This document shows positions 7,011 through 13,726 of a stretch of DNA of 14,705 nt, piece after piece. The translations under genes were made by a program, and so were the position numbers. The DNA lies in contig URQK01000035.1 in NCBI GenBank assembly GCA_900549975.1, positions 1 through 14,705 on the forward strand, given 5' to 3'. The notes beneath the pieces were generated by a model. That model was given only the letters and a program-made list of their open reading frames with translations. It did not search any database and was not told where the DNA came from. Numbering within the stretch: the stretch's first letter is position 1; every line of letters starts with the position of its first letter. The DNA comes from an uncultured Mollicutes bacterium. GTDB lineage: Bacteria; Bacillota_I; Bacilli_A; RFN20; CAG-826.

Positions 7011-7454
7011 TTATTCTTTGTGACTACGATTATATAATTCTTGTATTTCACTAGGTAAGTTATTTGGTATCATTTCTTTTAAATGTTCTTCATTACCATC
7101 TTTAATAGCAGTTTCATAATACCAAGACTTAAAATTTAACATATCAAGAGTTTTATTTAATTTTTTAATTTCTTCTTCCACTAATGTCTTTTGATTATCA
7201 AAAAGTGCTTTCCTTTGTTTATATGTTTTAGGGCCTTCTTGACACATTTTCATAAACTCTTTGATTTCTTTAATTTCTAGTCCGGACTTTTTTAGACATT
7301 CAATAACTCTAATTGTTTCTAGTTCGCGGTCGCTAAATTGTCTAATACCAGATTTGCGATTTAAGTTAGGAAATAATCCTTCCGCATCATAATATCTTAA
7401 TGTCGAAATTGATAGGTTTGTCATTGTAGAAATCTGTCCAATTGTATAAAGCAT
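7011..7454 (-). CDS. MerR-family regulator, AdhR/NmlR-like
   Basis: This is an activator-type DNA-binding protein. Residues 3-70 are the MerR winged-helix domain (YTIGQISTMTNLSISTLRYYD, then GLFP, and GIRQFSDREL). A helical dimer region follows, with YKQRKALFDNQKTLVEEEIKKLNKTLDML at ~78-106 as the antiparallel coiled coil. Cys53 (ECLKKSGL) sits where AdhR and NmlR proteins have the conserved thiol that senses aldehydes or electrophiles; a second Cys71 is nearby. The 147-residue length fits this subgroup rather than metal sensors, which have cysteines at the C-terminus. It diverges from an alcohol dehydrogenase gene, as AdhR does from adhA in Bacillus subtilis, and the intervening promoter has MerR geometry. 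Probable role: inducing that dehydrogenase on aldehyde stress. The ribosome site (AGAAGAAA) is weak. Confidence 0.9.
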   Translation of the reverse strand: MLYTIGQISTMTNLSISTLRYYDAEGLFPNLNRKSGIRQFSDRELETIRVIECLKKSGLEIKEIKEFMKMCQEGPKTYKQRKALFDNQKTLVEEEIKKLNKTLDMLNFKSWYYETAIKDGNEEHLKEMIPNNLPSEIQELYNRSHKE

Positions 7455-7472
7455 ATTTTTTCTTCTAAAGTA

Positions 7473-7503
7473 TTGACCTAAAGTTAGGTTTAGGTATTAT
7501 TAT
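7473..7503 (+). promoter_or_regulatory. MerR-type promoter with operator, driving the alcohol dehydrogenase
   Basis: The -35 TTGACC (7473-7478) and -10 TATTAT (7498-7503) are separated by 19 bp, the long spacer typical of MerR-activated promoters. Within it lies the inverted repeat CCTAAA-GTTAGG-TTTAGG (7477-7494), 6-bp arms with a 6-bp centre. A second TATTAT three bases upstream would give a 16-bp spacer. The site begins 18 bp from the MerR gene start, so it could also autoregulate it. Confidence 0.75.
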
Positions 7504-7552
7504 TATTTTAGATAACATAATAAGTGTTGTCAATTTTAAAGGAGAAATCAAA

Positions 7553-8719
7553 ATGTTAGGAAATTTTTGCTATTCTAATCCAACTAAACTTTATTTTGGA
7601 GATAAGTCATTAGATTATTTAAATGATGAACTTAAGCATTATGGAAAGAAAGTTATGCTTATATATGGTGGAGGTTCTATTAAAAAGAATGGAATTTATG
7701 ATGAAGTTATCAAGATTTTAAAAGATAATGATAAAGAAATATTTGAAGATCCAGGTGTTATGCCTAATCCAACAAAAGAAAAATTATTTGAAGGTGCACA
7801 TATTGCTAAAGTTAATGATGTTGATTTAATTTTAGCTGTCGGTGGAGGTTCTGTTGTTGACTATGCTAAAGCAGTATCGGTATCCGCACATTGTCCTACT
7901 AACCCTTGGGAAAAATATTATTTAAGAATGGAAGATGTTGATAATAAGATTATTCCAGTTGGCGTAATATTAACAATGGTAGGAACTGGTAGTGAAATGA
8001 ATGGTGGCGCTGTTATCACCGATCCTAGTACTGGACTAAAAATTGGTCATGTATTTGGGGATAATGCTTTTCCTAAATTTTCTATTTTAAATCCAATATT
8101 TACTTATACTGTTCCACATTATCAAATGGTCGCAGGTATTTACGATACTATGAATCACATCACCGAACAATATTTTTCTGGAAATGATGATTCAACATCG
8201 GATTATATTATGGAGGGATTAATGCGTAGTTTAATTCATTCTTCTTTAATCGCTATTAAAAATCCAACTAATTATGAAGCAAGAAGTAATATCATGTGGA
8301 TTGCTACTTGGGCTTTAAACACTTTGGTTGGTAAAGGCAAGTCTCAAGACTGGATGGTTCATATGATTGGTCAATCTATTGGTGGAGTTACTAATGCCAC
8401 TCATGGTATGACACTTTCTAGTATTTCTATGGCTTATTATCATTTCATTATGCCATATGGCTTACATCAATTCGTTAAATTTGCTAAAAATGTGTGGGAT
8501 GTTGATGCAACTAATAAAACTGATGAAGAAGTTGCTTTAGAAGGCTTAGATAAAATGGAAGAATGGATGAAAAAAATTGGATTAATAATGCATATTGGAG
8601 AATTAGGAGTTAAAGAAAGTATGTTTGATCAAATCATTGAAGGAACTTTCATTTCTGATTCTGGTTATAAAACATTAACAAAAGAAGAAATAAGAAAAAT
8701 TCTTGAAAAAAGTATATAA
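7553..8719 (+). CDS. Iron-containing alcohol dehydrogenase (YqhD/BdhA-like, NAD(P)H-dependent)
   Basis: This cytoplasmic enzyme reduces aldehydes to alcohols (or the reverse) with a nicotinamide cofactor. The 388 residues cover the whole family length. The dinucleotide-binding motif GGGS occurs at 39-42 and as AVGGGSVVDYAKAV at 95-108. The four metal ligands are present: Asp198, His202, His270 and His284, at almost the same numbers as in YqhD (194, 198, 267, 281). The N-terminal NFCYSNPTKLYFG and the length match the butanol dehydrogenase branch. AAAGGAG (7538-7544) lies 8 bases before the ATG. It is a single gene with its own terminator, under the MerR-type promoter upstream. Likely role: detoxifying reactive aldehydes or balancing fermentation. 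Cofactor preference (NADPH or NADH) cannot be settled by eye. Confidence 0.93.
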   Translation: MLGNFCYSNPTKLYFGDKSLDYLNDELKHYGKKVMLIYGGGSIKKNGIYDEVIKILKDNDKEIFEDPGVMPNPTKEKLFEGAHIAKVNDVDLILAVGGGSVVDYAKAVSVSAHCPTNPWEKYYLRMEDVDNKIIPVGVILTMVGTGSEMNGGAVITDPSTGLKIGHVFGDNAFPKFSILNPIFTYTVPHYQMVAGIYDTMNHITEQYFSGNDDSTSDYIMEGLMRSLIHSSLIAIKNPTNYEARSNIMWIATWALNTLVGKGKSQDWMVHMIGQSIGGVTNATHGMTLSSISMAYYHFIMPYGLHQFVKFAKNVWDVDATNKTDEEVALEGLDKMEEWMKKIGLIMHIGELGVKESMFDQIIEGTFISDSGYKTLTKEEIRKILEKSI

Positions 8720-8723
8720 AAAT

Positions 8724-8750
8724 AAAGACGGTCCTGTAGGCGTCTTTTTT
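8724..8750 (+). terminator. Rho-independent terminator of the alcohol dehydrogenase gene
   Basis: AAAGACG (8724-8730) pairs with CGTCTTT (8741-8747) around a 10-base loop; the T-run continues to 8750. It begins four bases after the stop codon. Confidence 0.88.
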
Positions 8751-8766
8751 AGAAAGCGCTTTACAT
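8750..8766. promoter_or_regulatory. cre-like/LacI-family palindrome overlapping the lipoprotein promoter
   Basis: A 10-bp perfect palindrome AAAGCGCTTT (8753-8762) sits in TAGAAAGCGCTTTACA. The centre is that of CcpA cre sites and many LacI-family operators, but the outer TG/CA bases are only partly kept (about 11 of 14 to TGAAAGCGCTTTCA). It overlaps the -35 element of the following gene, which would suit repression. Confidence 0.5.
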
Positions 8767-8787
8767 TTTTTTTATGCTTTTTAATAT
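8760..8787 (+). promoter_or_regulatory. Promoter of the large lipoprotein gene
   Basis: TTTACA (8760-8765) and TAATAT (8782-8787) are 16 bp apart. Transcription would start near 8794, leaving a ~54-base leader before the ATG at 8848. Confidence 0.6.
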
Positions 8788-8847
8788 TGATTTTCTATTT
8801 TACCAAAAATATAATATTGGTAATTTAAATCAAGGAGATAAATTTTT

Positions 8848-11256
8848 ATGAAAAGCAAGACATTTTTGTCGACTATTTTGTTATTATCGCTTTTAACCAT
8901 TACTGCTTGCGATAATAATAAATCATCAAACTCAAACAGCAATGGCACATCTGACACACCAGCAAGTGATAGTAAAATAAGTGTCAATCCAAAACCAACT
9001 TCAAGTGCTAAAGAGGTATTTGATTTTCTAAAATTAGCTGGTTCTTCCACTAATTTCACATTAGAAATTCCATATGATGCCACTACATCATTACATATTA
9101 CGTATAATCCTCATTACATTTATTATGATTTAAGTGATGCTGGCTATATCCAAATTGATTCTTATAAAGGAAATAATGAAAAGTTATTATATAATTTTTC
9201 TAATAAATCAAAAGTTCAAATTGAAAATGCTGTTAGTTATAATGATCCACTAGGTAATCGCTTTGCCGTTTCTTCTCCAGAAGAAATGAATGCTTTAAAT
9301 GATGGAGTAAAAGATTTAACCGAAGCCGATATTAGTGCAAATTGGGACTATTATTTTACAAAAAACAAAAATTTAATTACTGGATTTGCTTATGTTATTG
9401 GCGCTACAAAATATGTTGGTTCCATTGACGCAATTAGATTTGCCCTTAATGAAGATAAAACTGAATTAAGTTTCCAATTTGTTCCAAATTTTTCTTCTCT
9501 TGAAGATAGTGAAGTTGTTGATACTTTAAATGGAAAAATTACTAAAGTTGGTAAATCAAGCATTTCTGAATTAGATGCATTCTTAGCTTCTTATTCTTTA
9601 CCAAGCGAGAGTTTATCTGACTCATTAATTACTTCATTAGCTGGCAAACAAGCATTCCATAGTGTTGTTAATTATAATTATGATGGAAAAGTTAGCGTTG
9701 ACCAAGAAGATAAAGTAATTATGGAAGAAGGCAAAAAACAAATTGTCCGTTCTAGCGGTTCATCAACTAATTCTAAATCATTTTATTACACAAAAGATTC
9801 TTCAACAGGTCATGCAATAAGAAGATACTTAAATTATAAAAATGTAGTTGTCGATGAAGACACTGGTGATATGTTTGACAATATCGCTCCGCATATTTCA
9901 TCATTAATTGAAAAAGATGCATTTAGAAAAACATCCGAAAACACCTATACATATTTTGGATATAATGGGCGAGGATTTATTTCTAAATTATTAGATTATG
10001 AACCTGGCGAAATACTTTCAATGACTTTAACAACTTCTGAAAACAAAGTATCTAGCATTCATGCACTATCAACTTTAAGATACGATACTTATGGCAAAAA
10101 AATGTATTATGATATTACTATTGATTTTGGCCAAAATTATGAATATAAGTCATTTACTCCTCATGAAGAACCAAGTGATAACATGCTTAAGTATGCTTTA
10201 AATTCTTATGATAATGAAGGAAAATATTCTTCTTATGTAGATTTCCAATATTCATTTAAAGCCACACTATCTACCAATACTGGAGTTGGAGTAAACAATT
10301 ATAAAAAGACTATTTCTGTTGTAAAGCGCAGCGGTGTTACTTCTAAAAGTTATGGAATGAATACAATTATTATCGATCAAGAATCTGTTGATACCGAAGA
10401 AGGTACAACAGGAGATCCAATTCATATTATTACTGGCTTCTTTGAAACATCTACAGGACTTGCTCCTTTCAAGGTTACAGAAGATAATAAAGTAATTGCT
10501 TCAGGTCCAGAAAGAACTGGTAAAAAATTAAAAGATTTCTTCAACATGAATATTTCTTACCAAGCTTTTGAACCTATCGAAGTAAAAGAAGATGGTACTC
10601 ATACATTCCGTTTATATGATGATATTGAAAATGTTAGCAGCCATGTATTTGGCTATAACAACATCAATTCAATTATTCCTTCATCACTAACTATGGAAGC
10701 TAAAGAAGTAAAGGTTGATGAATATACAACTAATAAAGCATTAACTAAAATCGAATATGAATTTGATGGCCATGGCATGTTCAAAGGTACTGAAACAATT
10801 GAATTTAGTGATTATGGCACTACCGTTCTTCCAGAAGAATTAGACTTCTCAACATTCGGTGATTGGGTTGCCCCTACAACATGGGACAAAGGTGCCGCTA
10901 ACGTATATGCAAAATTGATTGGTGAAGAAAAATTCACTGCTGAACAAATCGCCTTAATTCCATTCTTATATAGCGATAAAATTGAAGGTAACTGGGATGT
11001 TGATGTTACTAATGATGGAACATATTTATGGGCTTGCATCTTCAATGATACATATGCAGCAAGTGATTCTGATACTTATAGTGAAGGTTATTTAGCAGAT
11101 TATGTTCAATTATTAAAAGATAATGGTTTTGTAGAAAAAGATTACCCATTAGCTAATAAAGGCGATGGCACTCAATTATATAAAGATGGCGTTTACGTTC
11201 GTATTCCTGGTGATTCATTAATGTCCGGAATTCGTATTCTTGTTGAATTGAAATAA
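8848..11256 (+). CDS. Large secreted lipoprotein of unknown function (802 residues)
   Basis: I do not recognise a named family. The N-terminus MKSKTFLSTILLLSLLTITAC is a lipoprotein signal with Cys21 as the anchor, followed by an Asn/Ser/Asp linker to about residue 55. The mature part is rich in beta-type alternation with Tyr, Thr, Ser and Asp and has no membrane segment. Three loosely similar stretches, each with a Gly-x-x hinge followed by an amphipathic strand pattern, begin near residues 182, 372 and 602; they may be degenerate copies of one beta domain, but identity is low. The last ~90 residues (from IEGNWDVDVTNDGTYLW) look like a separate small domain with LADYVQLLKDNGFV and YKDGVYVRI. 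AAGGAG (8832-8837) is 10 bases from the ATG. It is a single gene. It may bind a sugar, lipid or surface partner; this is a guess. Confidence 0.85.
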   Translation: MKSKTFLSTILLLSLLTITACDNNKSSNSNSNGTSDTPASDSKISVNPKPTSSAKEVFDFLKLAGSSTNFTLEIPYDATTSLHITYNPHYIYYDLSDAGYIQIDSYKGNNEKLLYNFSNKSKVQIENAVSYNDPLGNRFAVSSPEEMNALNDGVKDLTEADISANWDYYFTKNKNLITGFAYVIGATKYVGSIDAIRFALNEDKTELSFQFVPNFSSLEDSEVVDTLNGKITKVGKSSISELDAFLASYSLPSESLSDSLITSLAGKQAFHSVVNYNYDGKVSVDQEDKVIMEEGKKQIVRSSGSSTNSKSFYYTKDSSTGHAIRRYLNYKNVVVDEDTGDMFDNIAPHISSLIEKDAFRKTSENTYTYFGYNGRGFISKLLDYEPGEILSMTLTTSENKVSSIHALSTLRYDTYGKKMYYDITIDFGQNYEYKSFTPHEEPSDNMLKYALNSYDNEGKYSSYVDFQYSFKATLSTNTGVGVNNYKKTISVVKRSGVTSKSYGMNTIIIDQESVDTEEGTTGDPIHIITGFFETSTGLAPFKVTEDNKVIASGPERTGKKLKDFFNMNISYQAFEPIEVKEDGTHTFRLYDDIENVSSHVFGYNNINSIIPSSLTMEAKEVKVDEYTTNKALTKIEYEFDGHGMFKGTETIEFSDYGTTVLPEELDFSTFGDWVAPTTWDKGAANVYAKLIGEEKFTAEQIALIPFLYSDKIEGNWDVDVTNDGTYLWACIFNDTYAASDSDTYSEGYLADYVQLLKDNGFVEKDYPLANKGDGTQLYKDGVYVRIPGDSLMSGIRILVELK

Positions 11257-11263
11257 AGAGTTT

Positions 11264-11301
11264 AAAAAATGATGCATTCTCAATCGTTTGCATCATTTTT
11301 A
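11264..11301. terminator. Bidirectional terminator shared by the lipoprotein and hydrolase genes
   Basis: AAAAATGATGC (11265-11275) pairs with GCATCATTTTT (11290-11300) around a 14-base loop. The right arm also encodes codons near the C-terminus of the hydrolase on the minus strand, so one hairpin serves both converging genes. Confidence 0.85.
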
Positions 11302-12170
11302 TTTTGCTTTAATAAATAATCATCAATATACGTCCACACATAGTTATCATAATTTCCAAATAAACTATAGTTATCCATGTTAAATCCATGTCCAGCTCCT
11401 TTAATTACATAAAGTGTGGAATTTTCATATGTTTCATTAGCTTTCTTGGAATAATCAAGTGATACCGTAGTATCTGAATCTCCATGAATGATGATTACAT
11501 CTTTTTTAAAATTAGCAATATGCTCATAAGGATTATAGTCTTTTAATGTTTCAAAATATGCTTCACCCATTGGCATATAACTACTATAAGAGGAATCTTT
11601 TACTTGATCAGGAATATTAAAAGCTGGATATAATAGTATTAATCCTTTTATATATTCATTATAATCATTTGCAGTAATTGCGGATACTAATCCGCCTTGG
11701 CTTGTACCAAACAAATATATATTTTCTAAATCAATCTTTTCATTATTTTTAAATGTGTTAATAACTGCTTTTAAGTCATCTACTTCGCTAAATATAGTCA
11801 TACTTTTTAGATTACCATCGCTTTTTGATGAAGGGCTACCGCCACAAAAATCAAACGTATAAGCCATATAACCACGATTAGCAAATTCTTTTGCATAACT
11901 TTTTAATGAATCTCCTGTTAAAAAAGCACTATGGGAAAGAATAACTAATGGATATTTTTCTTTTTGTTCAACTGGTGTATATAACTTACCATATATTTTT
12001 TGTTCATTTTTATAAACATACTGTTCTTCAGTAGTATATTTTTCTGATTCAATGGGAGAAATAGAATTTGAAGTAGAATCTATATCATTAAAAGTTGAAC
12101 TTGTCGAATTATTAGCGCTACAGCTAAATAAAGTAAATAAACTTAGTATAAGTAATAATTTTTTCTTCAT
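11280..12170 (-). CDS. Lipoprotein alpha/beta hydrolase (esterase-like)
   Basis: This is probably a carboxylester hydrolase held on the outer face of the membrane. The signal MKKKLLLILSLFTLFSC gives a lipobox with Cys17, followed by a Ser/Asn/Thr linker (18-45). The alpha/beta-hydrolase parts are in order: HSAFLTGD oxyanion region (80-87), YTFDFCGGSPSSKSDG (104-119), nucleophile elbow GTSQGG with Ser157 (155-160), acid loop HGDSDTTV with Asp233, and GAGHGF with His261. The FDFCGGS...SDG..MTIFSEVDDL arrangement resembles the feruloyl/cinnamoyl esterase branch. The 296 residues are normal. It ends in TGA, the only TGA stop among the complete genes here. Its C-terminal codons form part of the terminator stem. 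The ribosome site is weak (GAGAG about 15 bases upstream). Substrate unknown. Confidence 0.88.
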   Translation of the reverse strand: MKKKLLLILSLFTLFSCSANNSTSSTFNDIDSTSNSISPIESEKYTTEEQYVYKNEQKIYGKLYTPVEQKEKYPLVILSHSAFLTGDSLKSYAKEFANRGYMAYTFDFCGGSPSSKSDGNLKSMTIFSEVDDLKAVINTFKNNEKIDLENIYLFGTSQGGLVSAITANDYNEYIKGLILLYPAFNIPDQVKDSSYSSYMPMGEAYFETLKDYNPYEHIANFKKDVIIIHGDSDTTVSLDYSKKANETYENSTLYVIKGAGHGFNMDNYSLFGNYDNYVWTYIDDYLLKQNKNDAND

Positions 12171-12199
12171 AGCAATTTAAACCATCTCTCTTTGCTAGA

Positions 12200-12228
12200 A
12201 TTGTAGCACTCATCTATTAAAATATCCA
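12200..12228 (-). promoter_or_regulatory. Possible promoter of the hydrolase gene
   Basis: On the minus strand TGGATA (12223-12228), a 17-bp spacer and TACAAT (12200-12205) lie in the 67-bp gap after the ATPase gene. The -10 has five of six consensus bases. No terminator is visible after the ATPase, so read-through is also possible. Confidence 0.45.
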
Positions 12229-12237
12229 TAAAAAGAA

Positions 12238-13509
12238 TTAATCACGGAGCATATTAATTGGCACAACATAAATACCATCATTTCTTTTATAACATGGTCC
12301 ATATGCGGTTAATATCATCATAAAACTCGGCGCTTGTGTATTACTTTTTTCAAATAATTTATTTTTCAATGTATTGAGCCTTTTTGCACCATAATCAATT
12401 AACTCATTTCCACCTAATTTTATTTCAATTGCTCCCCATTTTCCGTTATTCAAATGGATTATTGCATCGCATTCTAAGCCTGCATTATCACGGTAATGTC
12501 TAATATCTCCATCCAATACACTGGCATATACTCTTAAATCTCTAACGGCAAAATCTTCAAAAAATAGTCCAAACGATTTTATATCATTTAATAGATCATT
12601 AGGAGAAATACTTAATGATTGGCAAGCAATTGAAGTATCAACAAAGTGTCTAGTTGGAGTTGAAACTATTGATGTTTTAGATCTTATATTAGGATTCCAT
12701 GCCTCCATATCTTCAATAATATATAAGTCTTTTAAAGCTTCTAGATATTCATTAAATGTTTTTTCATCCATTGTTCTTTCATTTGATTGCTTAACATCAT
12801 TTATAATTGACTTTAATGATGCTTCTGTAGAGATATTTCTAGCGTAACTTCTAATTATCATTCGTAAAACCTCTGGCTTTTTATTTCTGAATTTTTCATT
12901 ATCACTATCTTCAAAAGTAAATAATCCATCGTAATAATTTTTAGTTATATCAAGCGCAACATCCTTATCTCCCATTAATGACAATGGCCATCCGCCACGA
13001 CAAATTAAAAAAGCAATATCTTCTAAAGTTATTTTTTCATTAGCGGATACCACATTTAAATCTTTGTTTTCAAATAATTCACGTAAAGAAATCAAACCAT
13101 TAGATTCTAATGATTCAAACAAAGACATTGTTCTCATCTTCAAAGCAACAATTCTTCCTGCTCCATCATGTTGAATTTCAGTTTTATCAGCAGGAGTAGA
13201 ACTACCAGTCAAAATATATTTACCAAATTGATAATCAATATCTAAATCTTCTTTTATGTAATTCCATGTATCTGGTACTTTTTGCCATTCATCTACCATA
13301 TGTGGAGTGTCACCTATTAAGGCAATTTTAGGATTCATTCTTGTTGTAGTTACAATACTTTTGGTGTTTATGCGATAAATGCTTTTAGCAAATAAAGAGC
13401 ATGTTGTGGTTTTACCACAAAATTTTGGTCCTGCGACAAGAATAGCACCTGATGATTTAAGTTTTTTCTCTATTAATTTTTCTACATAGCGTTTATAATA
13501 CTTTTTCAT
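12238..13509 (-). CDS. AAA_14/DUF4143 ATP-binding protein
   Basis: This is a two-part protein common in bacteria and archaea but poorly understood. Numbered from ATG 13509 it has 423 residues. The N-terminal ATPase shows Walker A GPKFCGKT (27-34), Walker B HMVDEWQ with Asp73-Glu74, a sensor-like TGSS (101-104), then HDGAGRI and MRTMSLFES. The C-terminal DUF4143 part shows FFEDFAVRDLRVY (316-328, Glu318), ECDAIIHL with Asp348, and AIEIKLGG with Glu362-x-Lys364, the residue pattern of the PD-(D/E)xK nuclease fold. I chose 13509 because AAGGGG (13518-13523) is 8 bases before it; a GTG three codons earlier would touch the ribosome site. It diverges from a HEPN-like gene across a repeat block. Nucleic-acid-linked function is inferred; no specific role is known. 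Confidence 0.9.
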   Translation of the reverse strand: MKKYYKRYVEKLIEKKLKSSGAILVAGPKFCGKTTTCSLFAKSIYRINTKSIVTTTRMNPKIALIGDTPHMVDEWQKVPDTWNYIKEDLDIDYQFGKYILTGSSTPADKTEIQHDGAGRIVALKMRTMSLFESLESNGLISLRELFENKDLNVVSANEKITLEDIAFLICRGGWPLSLMGDKDVALDITKNYYDGLFTFEDSDNEKFRNKKPEVLRMIIRSYARNISTEASLKSIINDVKQSNERTMDEKTFNEYLEALKDLYIIEDMEAWNPNIRSKTSIVSTPTRHFVDTSIACQSLSISPNDLLNDIKSFGLFFEDFAVRDLRVYASVLDGDIRHYRDNAGLECDAIIHLNNGKWGAIEIKLGGNELIDYGAKRLNTLKNKLFEKSNTQAPSFMMILTAYGPCYKRNDGIYVVPINMLRD

Positions 13510-13526
13510 AACACTCACCCCTTATA

Positions 13527-13555
13527 ATATTAACGTAATAAGAATAAAATTTCAA
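13527..13555 (-). promoter_or_regulatory. Possible promoter of the AAA_14/DUF4143 gene
   Basis: On the minus strand TTGAAA (13550-13555), a 17-bp spacer and TAATAT (13527-13532). The -35 is formed by a degenerate copy of the adjacent repeat. The expected start point, about 13520, falls inside the ribosome site (13518-13523), so the leader would be almost absent; a start further upstream is possible. Confidence 0.4.
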
Positions 13556-13559
13556 TAAA

Positions 13560-13622
13560 TTCCTATGATTTTCAATGAAAAACTCCCATGATTTTCAATG
13601 AAAAATTCCTATGATTTTCAAT
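13560..13622. repeat. Tandem 23-bp direct repeats with embedded inverted repeats
   Basis: Units lie at 13560-13582, 13583-13605 and a partial one at 13606-13622; a decayed fragment TTTCAATAAAT precedes them (13550-13560). The common core is CCTATGATTTTCAATG (CCCATG in unit 2). Units 1 and 2 each contain the 13-bp inverted repeat TTTTCA-A-TGAAAA (13569-13581 and 13592-13604); unit 3 keeps only the left half. They are directly adjacent without spacers, so they are not CRISPR repeats. They fill the gap between two divergent genes and touch the minus-strand promoter, which suits a protein-binding array. Confidence 0.9.
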
Positions 13623-13646
13623 TTTTATATTTTTTTTAGCAATTTA

Positions 13647-13675
13647 TTGAAATCAATTTGTAAAAATTTTATATT
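13647..13675 (+). promoter_or_regulatory. Promoter of the HEPN-like gene
   Basis: TTGAAA (13647-13652), a 17-bp spacer and TATATT (13670-13675). The -35 lies in a small inverted repeat ATTGA-AA-TCAAT (13646-13657) that shares the TCAAT half with the neighbouring 23-bp repeats. The transcript would start near 13682. Confidence 0.5.
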
Positions 13676-13726
13676 TTTTTAATACTATATTAAAAATATG
13701 TTAAACTTTAAACGGAGATTTAAATT

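Noticed and set aside
8781..9083. Reverse-strand 100-residue reading frame over the lipoprotein start
   Set aside because: It is complementary to a gene with signal peptide, promoter and ribosome site, and has none of its own.
11280..11282. TGA read as Trp (Mycoplasma-type code)
   Set aside because: All Trp codons in the other genes are TGG with no in-frame TGA, and read-through here would add only six residues inside the terminator.
13510..13518. GTG start three codons upstream for the DUF4143 ATPase
   Set aside because: It would abut the AAGGGG ribosome site with no spacing; ATG 13509 is 8 bases from it.
13550..13622. CRISPR array
   Set aside because: The units are 23 bp and directly adjacent with no unique spacers, and no cas gene is present.
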